Assembly: GCA_903918755.1 (NCBI GenBank)
Contig: CAIXFN010000017.1
Coordinates: 1-64,000 of the forward strand
From: an uncultured Pedosphaera sp.
GTDB lineage: Bacteria; Verrucomicrobiota; Verrucomicrobiia; Limisphaerales; Pedosphaeraceae
Length of the DNA stretch: 64,000 bases
Direction of reading: 5' to 3'
The notes beneath the pieces are model-generated. The model did no database searches and had not been told where the DNA came from. It saw only the letters and a list, made by a program, of their open reading frames with translations. The position numbers were made by a program, and so were the translations under genes. Shown here piece after piece: positions 60,239-64,000 of this stretch; the stretch's first letter is position 1; the number at the start of each line of letters is the position of its first letter.

Positions 60239-63200
60239 ATGGAACTGAAACCATTGAACCAAGCTTCGCCATCCTGCCCCGCCTGCGGTCGCGCGCTGCC
60301 GGCCACCGCCCCGGGCGGCTTGTGCTCCGCCTGCCTGCTGAGCCGCGCGCTGCTGAGCGCCGCGGAGGAGGATTTGCACGAGGAGGCGCAACAAATCGGC
60401 GATTACGAATTGCTCGCTCCCATCGCCCGGGGCGGCATGGGGATTGTCTATCGCGCCCGCCAAAAATCGCTCAACCGCATTGTCGCGCTAAAGCTGATTC
60501 TTGCCGGGGACCTGGCCCCACCGGAGCTAATCGAACGCTTCCGCGTGGAGGCGGAAGCCGCCGCCAGCCTGGATCATCCGAACATCGTTTCCGTTTATGA
60601 GGTGGGCGAGGCGGATGGCCGCCACTTCCTGACGATGAAACTGGTCGAGGGGGGCAATCTGGCCGAGCGCCTGGCGCGCGGCCAGAAGTTCTCCGTCCAG
60701 GAAGCCGCCCGCACCGTCGCCAAACTGGCGCACGCGGTTCAGTTCGCCCATCAACGCGGCGTCTTGCATCGCGACATCAAGCCCACCAATGTCCTGATCG
60801 ACACCCACGCCGAGCCGGTCTTGACGGATTTCGGCCTGGCCAAACTCATCGAGCACGAGACGCAAATCACCCACACCCTTGCCGTCCTCGGCACCCCCTC
60901 GTACATCTCCCCGGAACAGGCCGCGGGGCAGGTCCGCCACGTGACCACCGCGGTGGATGTTTACGGCCTGGGAGCGCTGCTTTACGAATTGCTCGCGGGC
61001 GCGCCCCCCTTCGCGGGCGGCACCACCCTGGCCACCATCCGGATGGTGTTGGAGCAGGACCCGCAACAACCTTCCCGCCGCAATCCCCAGGTGGACCGGG
61101 ATTTGGATACCATCTGCCTCAAGTGCCTGGCCAAGGAACCCGGCGCCCGCTACCACTCGGCGGAGGCGGTCGCGGAAGACCTGGAGCGGTGGTTGCGCCG
61201 GGAACCGATCCTGGCGCGGCCCGCCGGCGCGGCGGAACGGCTGGCCAAATGGGTCCGGCGCCATCCCGCGCGGGCGCTTTCGCTGGCCGTGATTGGGCTC
61301 GCGCTGGTTTCGGTGACGGTGGTTTCGGATTATTCGCGGCGGCGGGTCAGCGCCGCCCTGGCGGTATCCCAAAAACAAAAAGGCGAGATCGAACAACAGC
61401 AGATCGCCATCGCCCGGCATGCCGCGGAAACCGCCGGGCAACTGGCCTATTCGCTCGAGTTGCAGGCGGCGCAACATGCGGCGGCGGGTCGCCACAGTTC
61501 CGCCCTGGGCTATTGGGCCCAGGTGCTGCGCCTCAATCCCTCCAACCACGTGGCCGCTTCCCGGATCTTTCAGACCCTCATCCGCGGCGGCTTCGTCCAA
61601 CCATTGGGCCCGGCCCTGAATAACGGACCTTACGCCCATGCAAGCTCGTTCAGCCCGGACGGCTCGCACCTGGTCATCGCCAGCGAGCGCGGTAAATCCC
61701 AACTATTCATCCGCGCCGCGGCCGACGGCAAATTGCTACGGGCCATTGATGCGGGCGGGAGCGTGGCGGCCTTTGACTTCAGCCCGGACGGAACCAAAAT
61801 CGCCACCCTGGTCGGCCTGGCGGGCTGGGGTAACGGACGCGTGCGCCTTTGGAGCACGGCCAACGGGCAGCCACTGGTACCTGAATTCCTGCTTCCGGAT
61901 TCCGGCTACCGGATCAACTTCAATGCTGACGGAACATTGCTCAGCGTGCCCTGGGCAATTGAACCGCAGATATTGGCGGCATCCGCCACCCGCCTTGGTC
62001 TCCGAACCAACGCCCGGCCGGCGGAAAAACCTTACTTTGTGGTGGACATGGTTTGGGGCGCCGGGCCGGGGCAACTCTTCATTTTGGGTGACGACAAACA
62101 AGTCCGCTGGCTGGACGCTTTTTCCGGCACGACCCTGGCCCGGCGGAACTTGAATTTTGCGGAGCTGGCGGCGCAATTGATCATTTCCCCCGACCACCAT
62201 GTGCTGGCCGCCCGGGACAAGGAAGGTGGGGAGGTGGCATTGCTCGACGCCGCCGATTTACGCATTTTACAGGAATTGCATCATCCACAGCCGGTCACGG
62301 GCATGGCCTTTTCACCGGATTCCAGTCTGCTCGCCGTCACGGGCAATGACGCCACCTTGCACCTCTGGTCGGTGGAGGGAACCCGGCACAAATTGCTCCC
62401 CACCGGGGCCCCGCAGGCGGGCCCGACATTCAGTGCGGACGGAACCAAACTCGCGGCGGTGGGCTTGGATCACACCGCCCGACTCTGGTCGATTCCCCAA
62501 GGGGAACCCTTGTGCGAGCCGCTCCAGTTGGGCCAGCGCGTTCTTTCCGTATGCCTGAATCCAACCGGGGACCGCCTCCTCACCACCTGCGCGGATGGCA
62601 GCGCGACCTTGTGGGAAGCCAACCCCGCCCACGCGGCAGAATTGCGTTTCACGGCCGCCCGCCCCATCCTTTCCACGCACCTTTCCCGGGACGGGACGCA
62701 GGCGTTCCTGACCACCGACGCGGGCCTCGAAACCTGGGACCTGGAGACCAGTAAGCACCTGACGACTTTGTCCGCCCGACCGGAGTTTCCGATTGATCCG
62801 CAATTCAGTCCGGACGATCGCTATGTGCTCCTGCCGATGGCGAAAGCAACGGTTTTTGACTGCGCCTCCGGGATTTCGGCCGGACCACCGCTGGCGCTGC
62901 CGGCTCCCGCCACCGCCACCGCCCTCTCGCCGGACGGCCGCCTCCTGGCCAGTGGGGATGAACAAGGACGGGTCCGCTTGTGGAACTGGCGCACCGGGGA
63001 ATTGCTCGCCTCGCCGGTGGTCCTGGACCCCCAGGAAATTATGCGCCTCGGATTCAGTCCCGACAGCCGGCGATTGTTCGCCACCGCTCGGAATCTCCAC
63101 TTGTATTGCTGGGATAGCGCGACCGGCAGCGCCACCTACCCCCCGCTGAAGATGGACAACTTTGGGGCGACGTTCGACTTTCTCGGCGATGGCCACCGGT

Positions 63201-63892
63201 TTGCCGCCCACGTGGGATTCGATGTCCACCTGTATGAAACCGCCACCGGCCGGGCGGAGCCACTCGTCCTCCACCACGACTTACCCAATATGCTGGTCCG
63301 GACCAGTCCGGATGGGGAACGCCTCGCACTGGTAGCTGAAGATAACCGGGTCAGCGAGTACAGCACCCACGGACCGGCCCCACTCATTTCCCCCCTGCCC
63401 CATGCCGCCCGGGTTTCCGCCCTGGAATATGACGCGGCAGGCCGGCGCTTTGCCACCGGCACGGCCACCGGTGACTTGGAAGTGTTCGACGCCGCCAGCG
63501 GTCGCTCCCTGACGGGAGTATTGCACCACGGTCGCGCGGGCCAGCCCGGCGCAATTGTGTCGCTCCATTTTACCACCGACGACCGCCGCCTGCTCTCGGC
63601 TTCCGCTGATGGCCTCGTCTGCCTGTGGGACCTCGGGCCGACCGCAGCGGAACCCATCCCTGGATGGCTGCCGGAACTGGCCGAAGCCATCGCCGGCCTG
63701 AAGGTGGGCGGCGGCGGGAGTGCTGAAGCCCCCATCGGATTGGAACCGGTCGCGCACGAAAAGCGCCGCGCCATCCGGTTGCAGTTGAGCGAGGTCCCCG
63801 GGCAAACCGCCTGGGCCCAATTGCCCCGCTGGCTTTTCGCCGATCCGCAAATCCGCGCGCGCAGCCCATTCTACGAATCCCGCCATCCCTGA
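60239..63892 (+). CDS. Serine/threonine protein kinase with WD40 propeller
   Basis: Membrane-bound kinase of 1217 residues. It starts with a zinc-ribbon-like [20 protein letters not shown] (two CxxC). The kinase domain spans about residues 54-320: [20 protein letters not shown] with VALKLILAG (ATP Lys), [13 protein letters not shown] (catalytic loop), LTDFGLAKL and [11 protein letters not shown] (activation segment). A membrane segment follows at [20 protein letters not shown], then a short coiled region, and from about residue 440 a long beta-propeller with WD40-like repeats such as [33 protein letters not shown] and [20 protein letters not shown]. The pair with the upstream ECF sigma factor is likely a signal pathway in which the outer propeller senses a ligand. 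Confidence 0.94.
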   Translation: MELKPLNQASPSCPACGRALPATAPGGLCSACLLSRALLSAAEEDLHEEAQQIGDYELLAPIARGGMGIVYRARQKSLNRIVALKLILAGDLAPPELIERFRVEAEAAASLDHPNIVSVYEVGEADGRHFLTMKLVEGGNLAERLARGQKFSVQEAARTVAKLAHAVQFAHQRGVLHRDIKPTNVLIDTHAEPVLTDFGLAKLIEHETQITHTLAVLGTPSYISPEQAAGQVRHVTTAVDVYGLGALLYELLAGAPPFAGGTTLATIRMVLEQDPQQPSRRNPQVDRDLDTICLKCLAKEPGARYHSAEAVAEDLERWLRREPILARPAGAAERLAKWVRRHPARALSLAVIGLALVSVTVVSDYSRRRVSAALAVSQKQKGEIEQQQIAIARHAAETAGQLAYSLELQAAQHAAAGRHSSALGYWAQVLRLNPSNHVAASRIFQTLIRGGFVQPLGPALNNGPYAHASSFSPDGSHLVIASERGKSQLFIRAAADGKLLRAIDAGGSVAAFDFSPDGTKIATLVGLAGWGNGRVRLWSTANGQPLVPEFLLPDSGYRINFNADGTLLSVPWAIEPQILAASATRLGLRTNARPAEKPYFVVDMVWGAGPGQLFILGDDKQVRWLDAFSGTTLARRNLNFAELAAQLIISPDHHVLAARDKEGGEVALLDAADLRILQELHHPQPVTGMAFSPDSSLLAVTGNDATLHLWSVEGTRHKLLPTGAPQAGPTFSADGTKLAAVGLDHTARLWSIPQGEPLCEPLQLGQRVLSVCLNPTGDRLLTTCADGSATLWEANPAHAAELRFTAARPILSTHLSRDGTQAFLTTDAGLETWDLETSKHLTTLSARPEFPIDPQFSPDDRYVLLPMAKATVFDCASGISAGPPLALPAPATATALSPDGRLLASGDEQGRVRLWNWRTGELLASPVVLDPQEIMRLGFSPDSRRLFATARNLHLYCWDSATGSATYPPLKMDNFGATFDFLGDGHRFAAHVGFDVHLYETATGRAEPLVLHHDLPNMLVRTSPDGERLALVAEDNRVSEYSTHGPAPLISPLPHAARVSALEYDAAGRRFATGTATGDLEVFDAASGRSLTGVLHHGRAGQPGAIVSLHFTTDDRRLLSASADGLVCLWDLGPTAAEPIPGWLPELAEAIAGLKVGGGGSAEAPIGLEPVAHEKRRAIRLQLSEVPGQTAWAQLPRWLFADPQIRARSPFYESRHP

Positions 63893-64000
63893 GGCGGAAC
63901 GATTTTGGCTCTTGAAATTTTCCGCGGTCCGCCTGATTTCAAAGGGTGTAAACCTTTGTGAATGCACAATAGGGACTTCTCATTTGCCGCAACCACCGCC

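Overview
The window reads as a chromosomal piece of a GC-rich verrucomicrobial genome, most likely of the Limisphaerales/Pedosphaera type. Supporting signs are short PEP-CTERM proteins, secreted proteins beginning with the SLNVVGYVNV motif, H-X9-DG prepilin-like proteins, an LpxC-FabZ fusion, an ECF sigma factor with the FRTTHWSVV start paired with a WD40 protein kinase, and dispersed PPSGG/PPEGG-type palindromes. No phage genes, insertion sequences or CRISPR arrays were seen. The taxonomic call is inference from family content.

Layout: 0-6 kb holds a partial RGG-tailed protein with a clean terminator, a PfkB sugar kinase, PTS enzyme I, a sugar nucleotidyltransferase, two dehydrogenases and a tRNA-Glu(CTC). 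6.5-12.2 kb holds a GspC/PilP-like secreted protein, five paralogous PEP-CTERM proteins in a row and another verrucomicrobial secreted protein. 12.6-23.5 kb is the most interesting block. It carries a YHYH-PEBP fusion, a PQQ-type propeller with an EF-hand/Spy-like protein, and a multicopper oxidase followed by a CusB/CusA-type metal efflux pair. Three upstream regions in this block share one direct-repeat architecture: TTTACA, 5 bp, TTWACA, 26 bp, TTWACA, about 29 bp, ATG. This suggests one regulator controls them as a regulon.

23.6-34 kb holds two prepilin-like proteins, a nine-haem cytochrome fused to a cytochrome b, a small cytochrome c, pyruvate:ferredoxin oxidoreductase with a dihydroorotate-dehydrogenase-like partner, FeoA and an outer-membrane protein. 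34-40 kb holds a radical SAM protein and a system II cytochrome c maturation operon (lipoprotein, ResB, CcsA), which fits the haem proteins upstream. 40-47 kb holds Rho, a single open frame joining LMW phosphatase, RpiB and GlyA, an S41-like protein without its catalytic pair, and PurD. 47-48.8 kb is a repeat-rich island: 137-bp tandem repeats, a MazEF-like module bracketed by repeat copies, a palindrome and a gene remnant.

48.8-58.6 kb holds a membrane permease, DciA-like and VOC proteins, a glycosyltransferase, the lipid A start (lpxC/fabZ, lpxA), an FGE-like secreted protein and a coaD-HD-lipoprotein operon. 58.6-63.9 kb ends with a CrtO-like membrane protein, then the sigma factor and the WD40 kinase.
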